This document shows, in pieces, positions 1-6,569 of a stretch of 6,702 nucleotides of DNA. Positions within the stretch are counted from its first letter, which is position 1. Every line of letters begins with the position of its first letter. The DNA is from Pseudomonadota bacterium (lineage in GTDB: Bacteria; Pseudomonadota; Alphaproteobacteria; Rhizobiales; Beijerinckiaceae), in assembly GCA_021780015.1 (NCBI GenBank), contig JAJXZN010000263.1, positions 1-6,702 of the forward strand, given 5' to 3'. The position numbers and the translations under genes were made by a program. The notes beneath the pieces are model-generated. The model saw nothing but the letters and a program-made list of their open reading frames with translations, was not told the DNA's origin and did not search any database.

Positions 1-3000
1 GCTACCCGGTCATGCTGAAAAGCACCGCCGGCGGTGGCGGCATCGGAATGCAGCTCTGCGAAGGACCCGATGCCCTTGCGCAAAAGTACGAAGCCGTGCA
101 GCGCATGGCGGGCAAGAGTTTCGGGGATGCCCGGCTTTATCTGGAGCGCTACGTCGCCAGTGCGCGCCATGTCGAGGTGCAGATTTTCGGCGACGGCAAA
201 GGCGGCGTCGTGGCAATCGGCGAACGCGATTGCTCTCTGCAGCGACGCAACCAAAAGGTCATCGAGGAGACCCCGGCGCCGGGGCTCTCCGCGGTAGTGC
301 GGGCGAATTTGCGCGAAGCGGCGCTCGCCCTCGGTCGTGCCGTCAATTATGCGTCGGCGGGCACGGTTGAGTTCGTCTACGATACGGAGCGCGACGAAGT
401 CTATTTTCTCGAGGTCAACACCCGCCTCCAGGTCGAGCATCCAGTGACGGAAGCCGTCTATGGCATCGATCTCGTCGAATGGATGATCTGTCAGGCGGCC
501 GGAGATTTCGTGCTGCCACGGCAGGACGCTCTCGTTCCGAAGGGCCATGCGATCGAGGCGCGGCTCTACGCCGAGGACCCGGCGCGTCAGTTCCAGCCGT
601 CGAGCGGGTTGCTGACCGATGTGCATTTCCCGGAGGCCGTGCGCGTCGATCGGTGGATCGAGACCGGGACCGAAGTGACGCCCTATTATGATCCGCTGCT
701 TGCCAAGCTCATCGTACACGAAGCCTCGCGGGAAGCGGCTCTCGCAGCCATGCAGATTGCGCTCGCGGCGTCGCGCGTCTGGGGCATCGAAACCAATCTG
801 TCTTATCTTTCGGCGATCGCCAGCGAAGCTTCGTTTCGCGCCGGCCGCATGACCACCGGCGCACTCGCGCAATTCGTCTTCGCGCCGCAGACAGTTGAAG
901 TCTTGGTGCCGGGCGCCCAATCGAGCCTTCAGGACTGGCCGGGTCGGCTCGGCTATTGGGCGGTCGGCATTCCGCCAAGCGGCCCGATGGATGCGCGTTC
1001 GCACCAGCTCGTCAACCGGCTTCTCGGCAATGCAGACGATGCCGCGACGCTCGAATGCACAATGAGCGGACCGAGCCTGCGCTTCAATGCGCAGGCGCTG
1101 ATCGCTCTCGGCGGCGCCCGGATGGTGGCGTCGCTCGACGGCGTGCCGGTGCCCTATTGGACGCCGATCGCCGTCGCGCCGGGACAGGTCTTGACACTCG
1201 GTTCGATCGAGGGGCCGGGACAGCGCACCTATCTTGGGATACGCCACGGCTTCGACGCGCCGCGTTTTCTCGGCGCGCGCGCGACCTTTGACCTCGGCCG
1301 TTTCGGCGGCCACGCGACCGGCAATCTGCGGCCGGGCGACGTGCTGCATATTGCCGACGCCGCGGCGGCTCAGCCGCTTGCGCAATTGCCGGAGCCGCCG
1401 CCGGAGCTCACGCATGATTGGCGCGTCGGCATTGTCTATGGCCCGCACGGGGCGCCGGACTTTTTCACCGAGAAGGACATCGCGACATTATTCTCAGCCG
1501 AATATGAGGTGCATTTCAACAGCGCGCGCACCGGCGTGCGATTGATCGGCCCGCAACCCGAGTGGGCCCGCAGCGACGGCGGCGAGGCGGGGCTGCATCC
1601 GTCAAACCTGCACGACAACGCCTATGCCATAGGAGCGATCGATTTCACCGGCGACATGCCGATCATTCTCGGCCCCGACGGACCGAGCCTCGGCGGCTTT
1701 GTCTGCCCCGGCGTGGTCGCCGCGGAGGAGCTCTGGAAAATCGGTCAGATGAAGCCGGGCGATCGTCTGCGGTTTCACCCGGTCCCGCAGCCGCAAGATC
1801 CGGTCGACGCGCCGACGGTCTTGAAGGCCCGCCGCGAGGCTGGCTCTGCCATCGTCGGGCGGCACGAGCGCGGGCCAGTCCCTGTCATCTACCGTCGCGC
1901 CGGCGAGGATTACGTCCTGGTCGAATACGGCCCGATGACGCTCGACATCGCGCTGCGCTGCCGGGTTCAATTGCTTTATGAGGCGCTGCAGCGCGAGGCT
2001 TTGCCGGGCGTGATCGATCTGACGCCCGGCATCCGATCCTTGCAGATTCACTACGACAGTCGCTCTCTCACCCGATTTCGGCTTCTCGATACACTCGCCC
2101 GGATCGAGGACGACTTGCCGGCGGCGGAAGAGGTCGTGCTGCCGAGTCGAATCGTACATCTGCCGCTTTCCTGGAACGATGCGTCGGTCCAGCTCGCCAT
2201 GCGCAAATATCAGGAGCTCGTGCGGCCGGATGCCCCCTGGTGCCCATCCAACATCGAGTTCATCCGCCGCATCAACGGTCTCGATTCCGTCGATGATGTG
2301 CGCGCCATCATCTTTGCGGCGAACTATCTGGTGCTGGGCCTCGGCGATGTCTATCTCGGCGCGCCGGTCGCAACGCCGATCGATCCGCGACACCGCTTGG
2401 TCACGACCAAATATAATCCGGCGCGGACCTGGACGCCGGAAAATGCCGTCGGCATCGGCGGCGCCTATCTGTGCGTCTATGGCATGGAGGGACCGGGGGG
2501 CTACCAGCTTTTCGGCCGAACCATCCAGATGTGGAATTCATGGCGGACAACGCCGGCGTTCCACCCAGGCACGCCTTGGCTTCTACGATTTTTTGATCAG
2601 ATCCGGTTCTTCCCGGTCGATGCGGCCGAACTTGCCGAAGCGCGCGAAGCCTTTCCGCACGGCGCTTATCCACTGCGTATCGAAGAGACGCAATTCTCGC
2701 TTGCAGAGCATATCCGTTTTTGCGCCGCCAATAGTGCAGGCATTTCGGCTTTTGAAACGCGCCGCCAAAAGGCTTTCGAAGCCGAGCGGCAGGACTGGAA
2801 GCAACGCGGCCTCGATACGTTCGTAGCGCCGGAGAGCGCGGTTGCCTCAAACGACGATGCGATACCGGCCGGTTGCGACGGCGTCTTTGCGACGATGACG
2901 GGAAATGTCTGGAAGATCCTCGTCGCACCCGGCCAATTGGTCGCCGCTGGCGACCCCGTCATCATCGTCGAAGCGATGAAAATGGAAATGACCGTCGCAT

Positions 3001-3095
3001 CGCTCATCACCGGCCGCGTGCAGGAAATCCGGGTGCAGCCCGGCCGCACCGTGCAAAGCGGCCAGATCGTCATGACGCTTGAAAAGGCCGTATGA
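1..3095 (+). CDS. uca: Urea carboxylase-family protein (biotin-dependent; urea or guanidine carboxylase), 5'-truncated
   Basis: This cytoplasmic enzyme carboxylates urea to allophanate using ATP, bicarbonate and covalently bound biotin; some family members carboxylate guanidine instead. The reading frame is open from the left edge, beginning YPV before the Met at base 12. That Met is internal, lying in the biotin carboxylase ATP-lid motif YPVMLKSTAGGGGIGM. By comparison with E. coli biotin carboxylase about 155 residues are missing, giving a full length near 1,180, usual for the family. Numbering from that Met: biotin carboxylase 1-290, with ERDCSLQRRNQKVIEE at 71-86 and EVNTRLQVEHPVTE at 134-147; KipA/AHS2-like carboxyltransferase about 294-590, with PPSGPMD at 321-327 and HDN at 534-536; KipI/AHS1-like domain about 605-880; biotin carrier domain about 955-1025, with EAMKMEM and biotinyl Lys990. 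The stop codon overlaps the next gene's start. The family assignment is secure; the substrate is not. Confidence 0.95.
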   Translation, partial: YPVMLKSTAGGGGIGMQLCEGPDALAQKYEAVQRMAGKSFGDARLYLERYVASARHVEVQIFGDGKGGVVAIGERDCSLQRRNQKVIEETPAPGLSAVVRANLREAALALGRAVNYASAGTVEFVYDTERDEVYFLEVNTRLQVEHPVTEAVYGIDLVEWMICQAAGDFVLPRQDALVPKGHAIEARLYAEDPARQFQPSSGLLTDVHFPEAVRVDRWIETGTEVTPYYDPLLAKLIVHEASREAALAAMQIALAASRVWGIETNLSYLSAIASEASFRAGRMTTGALAQFVFAPQTVEVLVPGAQSSLQDWPGRLGYWAVGIPPSGPMDARSHQLVNRLLGNADDAATLECTMSGPSLRFNAQALIALGGARMVASLDGVPVPYWTPIAVAPGQVLTLGSIEGPGQRTYLGIRHGFDAPRFLGARATFDLGRFGGHATGNLRPGDVLHIADAAAAQPLAQLPEPPPELTHDWRVGIVYGPHGAPDFFTEKDIATLFSAEYEVHFNSARTGVRLIGPQPEWARSDGGEAGLHPSNLHDNAYAIGAIDFTGDMPIILGPDGPSLGGFVCPGVVAAEELWKIGQMKPGDRLRFHPVPQPQDPVDAPTVLKARREAGSAIVGRHERGPVPVIYRRAGEDYVLVEYGPMTLDIALRCRVQLLYEALQREALPGVIDLTPGIRSLQIHYDSRSLTRFRLLDTLARIEDDLPAAEEVVLPSRIVHLPLSWNDASVQLAMRKYQELVRPDAPWCPSNIEFIRRINGLDSVDDVRAIIFAANYLVLGLGDVYLGAPVATPIDPRHRLVTTKYNPARTWTPENAVGIGGAYLCVYGMEGPGGYQLFGRTIQMWNSWRTTPAFHPGTPWLLRFFDQIRFFPVDAAELAEAREAFPHGAYPLRIEETQFSLAEHIRFCAANSAGISAFETRRQKAFEAERQDWKQRGLDTFVAPESAVASNDDAIPAGCDGVFATMTGNVWKILVAPGQLVAAGDPVIIVEAMKMEMTVASLITGRVQEIRVQPGRTVQSGQIVMTLEKAV

Positions 3096-4906
3096 TGCTG
3101 CCGGATATCCCCGACATCACCCGTCTTCGCCGCCTTTATGCCGCCGGCGACGTGACGCCGCTCGACGTCGTCGAGGCCATTATCGCCCGCATCGCCGCCT
3201 GGCCCGATGCGGCGGTCTGGATCAGTCGCGTGCCGGACGAAGCGCTGCGCCAGGCGGCGCGCGGTCTCACGGCGCGGGGCCCCTCCGCAGAAGAGCCGCT
3301 TTGGGGCATCCCCTTCGCAGTCAAAGACAATATCGACTGCGCTGGGCTGGAGACGACGGCCGGCTGTGCCGCCTTCGCCTATCGCCCGTCAGAGGATGCG
3401 CCGGTCGTGGCGCGGCTGAAGGCGGCCGGCGCTTTGCTTATAGGCAAGACCAATCTCGATCAGTTTGCGACCGGTCTCAACGGCACGCGCTCGCCTTACG
3501 GTGCGCCGCGCACGGTCTTCAACTCGGCCTATATTTCGGGCGGCTCCAGTTCCGGGTCGGCTGTGGCGGTTGCCGCCGGCCTCGTCTCCTTCGCACTCGG
3601 AACCGATACGGCGGGGTCCTGCCGGGTGCCGGCGGCCTTCAACAACATCGTCGGCATCAAGCCAACGAGAGGCGCCCTGTCAGCGCGGGGACTGGTGCCC
3701 GCCTGCCGGAGCCTCGACTGCATCAGCATATTGGCGGCAACGGCGGGGGACGGCGAACTGATCCGCCGGATCGTCACGCAATTCGATGAAGAAGATCCCC
3801 ATTCCCGCGCCGGGGCACAGCGGCCCTTGCCGCAAGCGGGCCTGCGCGCCGGCGTGCTCTCGGCGAACGAGCGCGAGTTTTACGGCGATGACGAAGCGGC
3901 GCGGCTCTATCAGCAGGCAATCGATAACATGGCGGCGCTCGGCGTCAGCATGGTCGAAATCGATTATGCGCCGTTCCGCGAAGCCGCGGCGCTGCTTTAT
4001 GACGGGCCGTGGGTGGCCGAACGCCTTGCCGCCATCGAAGACTTCATCGAAGCGCATAGCGCGGAGATGGACCCAACGGTTTACGGCATCATCAGCCGTG
4101 CCCGCGCTTACAGCGCGGTCGATGCCTTTCGCGGCCAATACAAACTGCTTGAATTTGCGCGTCGCGCGGAGGCCGAATGGGCGCGCTGCGATGTCCTGCT
4201 GCTGCCGACGGCGCCGACGATCTACACGGTGGAGGCGATGCAGGCCGATCCGCTGCGGCTCAATGCGCGGCTCGGACTTTACACCAATTTCGTCAATCTG
4301 CTCGATTGCGCGGCGATTGCCGTGCCGGCAGGATTTAAAGCCGACGGATTGCCGTTCGGCGTCAGCCTGATTGCTCCGGCTTTTCATGATGCGGCGCTCG
4401 CCGAACTCGGCGAGCGTCTGCATCGCTCTTGCGCCTGTGGGATGGGTCGCGACCGCCAGGCTGTCTTGCCCGATTCTCTCCTATCCGAGGCGAAGAACGA
4501 CGGCGATCGAATCTCCCTCTTCGTCGTCGGCGCACATCTGTCCGGCATGCCGCTCAATCACGAGTTGACAAAGCGCGGAGGCGTATTGATCCGCCGCTGC
4601 CGATCGGCACCTTGTTATCGTCTCTTCGCTCTTGCCGGAACGGTGCCGCCAAAGCCCGGCCTATCGCACAGCCCGGGGTTTGTCGGGCCTGGCATTGAAG
4701 GCGAAGTCTGGAACCTCGGCGCCGCCGATTTCGGCAGTTTCGTCGCCAGCATTCCGGCGCCGCTCGGGATTGGCAAAGTTGCACTTGAGGGCGGCGATGT
4801 TGTCTCGGGTTTTATTTGTGAGTCCTATGGGCTCGCCGATGCGTTCGAGGTGACGCATTACGGCGGCTGGCGTGCTTATCGGACATCGATCGAAGCGCCG
4901 GTCTGA
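3092..4906 (+). CDS. atzF: Allophanate hydrolase
   Basis: This cytoplasmic enzyme hydrolyses allophanate to ammonia and CO2, the second step of the urea amidolyase pathway. The 604 residues match the usual length of stand-alone allophanate hydrolases. The N-terminal amidase-signature domain (about 1-455) has Lys78 in AVKDN, cis-Ser152 in GGSSSGS and nucleophile Ser176 in TDTAGSCRVP. These spacings equal the Lys91/Ser165/Ser189 triad known from AtzF of Pseudomonas sp. ADP. The C-terminal domain (about 475-600) keeps the GAHLSGMPLNHEL motif at 480-492; in the family this domain helps to decompose the N-carboxycarbamate intermediate. The start at 3092 overlaps the carboxylase stop as ATGA, so the two genes are probably translationally coupled. 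A second in-frame ATG at 3095 sits 7 bases after GAAAAGG (3081-3087) and may be the true start, giving 603 residues. No damage is visible. Confidence 0.95.
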   Translation: MMLPDIPDITRLRRLYAAGDVTPLDVVEAIIARIAAWPDAAVWISRVPDEALRQAARGLTARGPSAEEPLWGIPFAVKDNIDCAGLETTAGCAAFAYRPSEDAPVVARLKAAGALLIGKTNLDQFATGLNGTRSPYGAPRTVFNSAYISGGSSSGSAVAVAAGLVSFALGTDTAGSCRVPAAFNNIVGIKPTRGALSARGLVPACRSLDCISILAATAGDGELIRRIVTQFDEEDPHSRAGAQRPLPQAGLRAGVLSANEREFYGDDEAARLYQQAIDNMAALGVSMVEIDYAPFREAAALLYDGPWVAERLAAIEDFIEAHSAEMDPTVYGIISRARAYSAVDAFRGQYKLLEFARRAEAEWARCDVLLLPTAPTIYTVEAMQADPLRLNARLGLYTNFVNLLDCAAIAVPAGFKADGLPFGVSLIAPAFHDAALAELGERLHRSCACGMGRDRQAVLPDSLLSEAKNDGDRISLFVVGAHLSGMPLNHELTKRGGVLIRRCRSAPCYRLFALAGTVPPKPGLSHSPGFVGPGIEGEVWNLGAADFGSFVASIPAPLGIGKVALEGGDVVSGFICESYGLADAFEVTHYGGWRAYRTSIEAPV

Positions 4907-5002
4907 GTTCAACGATCCGTGAATGAGAAAGGCAATGGTGATGAGCGGCGGGAATGAACGTGTTGCGCAACGCTGCACCGTCATTCGCACCAAACACCAC
5001 CC
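4907..5002. other. Convergent intergenic region with imperfect inverted repeat
   Basis: These 96 bases separate the ends of two converging genes. GAATGA at 4952-4957 pairs with TCATTC at 4981-4986, and two more C-G pairs follow across a single-base bulge. The loop contains the perfect 10-base palindrome GTTGCGCAAC (4962-4971). A structure here could stop transcription from both sides. However, there is no T-run on either strand, so a standard intrinsic terminator cannot be claimed. No small ORF with a convincing ribosome binding site was seen. Confidence 0.3.
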
Positions 5003-5482
5003 TCAGGCTTCGATGAACGGATGGATCGGCGGCATGATCGCCGCGAGGACCTGCAGATTGCCGGAGACAACGCCACGCAGTGCGGTCATTTCGTCGGCAA
5101 TTGCCTGCAATTTATGCGCTGGGCCCTGCACAAGCAGGACTTCAAGGGTGCGATGATTGGCAAGATGCACGTGAAAAGACGAGATCACCTCATCGACATA
5201 GGCACGCTGAAGATCCGCGAGGCGCTGATCCACCCCGGTCGACAGATAATCATAAAAGAGCGTGATCGTACCGACCATGACCTCGTTGCCGATTTCATAG
5301 TGATGCGCCGCGAGGGAGCGGGTCAGGATTTCGGCCACGGCCTGGGAGCGGCTGGCAAAACCCCGTTTCGCCACCATCAGGTCGAGCTCCTCCACAAGCG
5401 CTTCGGGCAACGACAGGCTGACGCGTCCAACGAGCGATTTGCGCGCGCCCGCTCTTTCGTCGGCAATGTCTGCTGCGCCCAT
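5003..5482 (-). CDS. NikR-fold ribbon-helix-helix transcriptional regulator with altered metal site
   Basis: Probable DNA-binding repressor of the neighbouring transporter genes. The chosen ATG at 5482 gives 159 residues and is preceded by AGGAGG five bases upstream. A longer open frame runs to 5743 but would cross the intergenic region and overlap the divergent gene, so it is rejected. Residues 19-57 are a ribbon-helix-helix domain (GRVSLSLPEALVEELD) that aligns without gaps to NikR, with Arg20, Ser22 and Ser24 at the DNA-contacting strand positions. Residues 70-150 resemble the NikR ACT-like domain (GTITLFYDY, FHVHL, ALRGVVSGNLQVL). Of the four NikR nickel ligands (E. coli His76, His87, His89, Cys95), only the HVH pair is kept, as His104 and His106. 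The other two positions are Arg93 and Thr112. In the E. coli alignment Glu30 and Asp34 become Gln and Glu. Calling it a nickel regulator would probably be wrong; its ligand is unknown. Confidence 0.9.
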   Translation of the reverse strand: MGAADIADERAGARKSLVGRVSLSLPEALVEELDLMVAKRGFASRSQAVAEILTRSLAAHHYEIGNEVMVGTITLFYDYLSTGVDQRLADLQRAYVDEVISSFHVHLANHRTLEVLLVQGPAHKLQAIADEMTALRGVVSGNLQVLAAIMPPIHPFIEA

Positions 5483-5485
5483 CAA

Positions 5486-5493
5486 CCCCTCCT
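5486..5493 (-). promoter_or_regulatory. Ribosome binding site of the NikR-like gene
   Basis: On the minus strand AGGAGGGG precedes the ATG at 5482, with AGGAGG five bases from the start codon. This is close to the ideal Shine-Dalgarno sequence. It decides the start of the regulator in favour of 5482 rather than the upstream extension. Confidence 0.8.
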
Positions 5494-5523
5494 GTCTGGC
5501 ACGGCGAATGCTTCCAAATTTGC

Positions 5524-5551
5524 GTATTACGATTATCGAAAAACGTAATAC
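5524..5551. promoter_or_regulatory. NikR-type operator: inverted repeat GTATTACG-N12-CGTAATAC
   Basis: Perfect 8-base arms lie at 5524-5531 and 5544-5551, in the 87 bases between the divergent regulator and transporter genes. Read as hexamers the site is GTATTA-N16-TAATAC, the same spacing as the E. coli NikR operator GTATGA-N16-TCATAC and differing by one base per half-site. Flanking TGC (5521-5523) and GCA (5554-5556) extend the symmetry imperfectly. The site ends 18 bases before the transporter ATG and begins 41 bases upstream of the regulator ATG. A bound tetramer could therefore control both genes. TAATAC in each half resembles a -10 box, and minus-strand GATAAT (5537-5532) is another candidate, but no well-spaced -35 element was found, so promoters are not assigned. 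Confidence 0.75.
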
Positions 5552-5558
5552 TCGCAAG

Positions 5559-5563
5559 AGGAG
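5559..5563 (+). promoter_or_regulatory. Ribosome binding site of the substrate-binding protein gene
   Basis: AGGAG lies six bases before the ATG at 5570, a standard Shine-Dalgarno arrangement. It is immediately downstream of the inverted repeat, so transcription from within the repeat would leave a very short leader. The real promoter probably lies upstream of or overlaps the left half-site. Confidence 0.75.
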
Positions 5564-5569
5564 ATCGGT

Positions 5570-6565
5570 ATGGGTTCGTTCGGAAAATTCATCCGCGCCG
5601 CCGTCGCGGCGGCTTCCGCTGCGTCGTTTGCGGTTGGCGTCGGCAGTGCCTTTGCCGCAGATCACCCGCTGCGCATCGGCTACAGCGATTGGCCGGGCTA
5701 TGTGGCGTGGCAGGTCGCGATGGATAAGGGCTGGCTCAAACAAGCCGGCGTGGATGTCGATTTCGAATGGTTCGACTATTCGGCTTCATTGGATGCCTTC
5801 GGCGCAGGCAAGATCGACGGGGTTTTCACCACCAATGGCGATACGCTCGTCATGGGCTCCGGCGGGTCGAAAGGCGTCATGATCATGCTGACGGATTATT
5901 CCAACGGCAATGACATGATCGTCGGCAAGCCGGGCTTGAAATCGCTGAAGGACCTCAAGGGAAAGAAGGTGGGGCTGGAAAAGGGCCTCGTCGAGCATTT
6001 GCTCCTCTTGAACGGCTTAAAGAAGGAGGGCGTCAACGAAGGCGATGTCACAATCGTGAACGTCAAAACCAACGACACGCCGCAGGTCCTGGGCGACCCA
6101 AGCGTTTCCGCGATCGGCGCTTGGCAGCCTATCGCCGGCCAGGCGATCAAATCGTCGCCCGGAGCGCGGCCGCTCTATACGTCCGCCGACCAGCCCGGTC
6201 TCATCTATGATGTGCTCACCGTTTCGCCGACGAGCTTTGCCGAACATAAGGCGGATTATGCCAAACTGCTGAAAGTATGGTCCAAGGTCGTCGCTTTCAT
6301 CGAAGCCCCTGCGACACAGCCTGAAGCCGTGAAGATCATGGCCGCGCGCAGCGGCGTGCCGCCGGAACAATATATCCGTTATCTCAAGGGCACCGGCCTG
6401 CTGAGCCCGGCGGCGGGCGCTAAAGTCTTTGCCGAAGGAGACGGCTTCAGCTCACTTTACGGTTCTTCGCGCTATGCTGATGCTTTCAATGTGAAGGCCG
6501 GCGTCTACAAGACGAGCCAGAATGTGAAGTCCTATATCGACCCGTCGATCGCCGGAAAGCCTTGA
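5570..6565 (+). CDS. ABC transporter periplasmic substrate-binding protein, NitT/TauT family (urea carboxylase-associated)
   Basis: This is the extracytoplasmic receptor of an ABC importer; it captures a small nitrogen or sulfonate-type compound and delivers it to the permease. The 331-residue product begins with a Sec signal peptide: Lys6 and Arg9, a hydrophobic stretch about 10-26, and an AFA/AD cleavage site after residue 29. The mature protein starts HPLRIGYSDWPGYVAWQVA and continues MDKGWLKQAGVDVDF, typical of the SsuA/TauA/NMT1-like fold. FGAGKIDGVF (77-86), LKDLKGKKVGLEKG (126-139) and AIGAWQPIAGQA (181-192) also match this family's hinge and ligand-cleft segments. Receptors of this subgroup are often encoded with urea carboxylase genes and are annotated as urea carboxylase-related. 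The substrate cannot be read from the sequence; urea, guanidine or a related compound is inferred from context. It probably forms an operon with the downstream permease and is controlled through the adjoining inverted repeat. Confidence 0.9.
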   Translation: MGSFGKFIRAAVAAASAASFAVGVGSAFAADHPLRIGYSDWPGYVAWQVAMDKGWLKQAGVDVDFEWFDYSASLDAFGAGKIDGVFTTNGDTLVMGSGGSKGVMIMLTDYSNGNDMIVGKPGLKSLKDLKGKKVGLEKGLVEHLLLLNGLKKEGVNEGDVTIVNVKTNDTPQVLGDPSVSAIGAWQPIAGQAIKSSPGARPLYTSADQPGLIYDVLTVSPTSFAEHKADYAKLLKVWSKVVAFIEAPATQPEAVKIMAARSGVPPEQYIRYLKGTGLLSPAAGAKVFAEGDGFSSLYGSSRYADAFNVKAGVYKTSQNVKSYIDPSIAGKP

Positions 6566-6569
6566 GCCG

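Noticed and set aside
1602..2393. Minus-strand open frame of 263 codons opposite the carboxylase
   Set aside because: It lies wholly antisense to conserved carboxyltransferase sequence, is rich in Arg and Asp as expected of a shadow frame in GC-rich DNA, and resembles no known family.
3079..3789. Plus-strand frame of 236 codons overlapping the 5' part of the allophanate hydrolase
   Set aside because: It is an Arg- and Gly-rich out-of-frame translation of the amidase coding region, not a separate gene.
4395..4416. Hairpin CGCTCGCCGA-AC-TCGGCGAGCG in the allophanate hydrolase gene
   Set aside because: The arms are perfect, but the loop is only two bases, and the stretch encodes an ordinary Ala/Leu/Glu-rich helix in GC-rich coding DNA. 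Chance is the simpler explanation.
3680..4423. Minus-strand open frame of 247 codons opposite the allophanate hydrolase
   Set aside because: The plus strand carries a fully conserved enzyme here. The antisense product shows no recognisable domain and has no supporting ribosome site.
5021..5548. Plus-strand frame of 175 codons opposite the NikR-like gene
   Set aside because: It is antisense to a gene with clear ribbon-helix-helix and ACT-like motifs and would run through the operator.
5483..5569. Possible guanidine-I (ykkC) riboswitch ahead of the receptor gene
   Set aside because: Only 87 bases are available, the regulator's ribosome site and the inverted repeat occupy much of them, and the conserved ykkC sequence blocks are not present.
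5483..5743. Upstream extension of the NikR-like frame to a Met at 5743, giving 246 residues
   Set aside because: It would cross the whole intergenic region and overlap the start of the divergent receptor gene. The ATG at 5482 has a near-perfect ribosome binding site and gives a length normal for NikR-type proteins.
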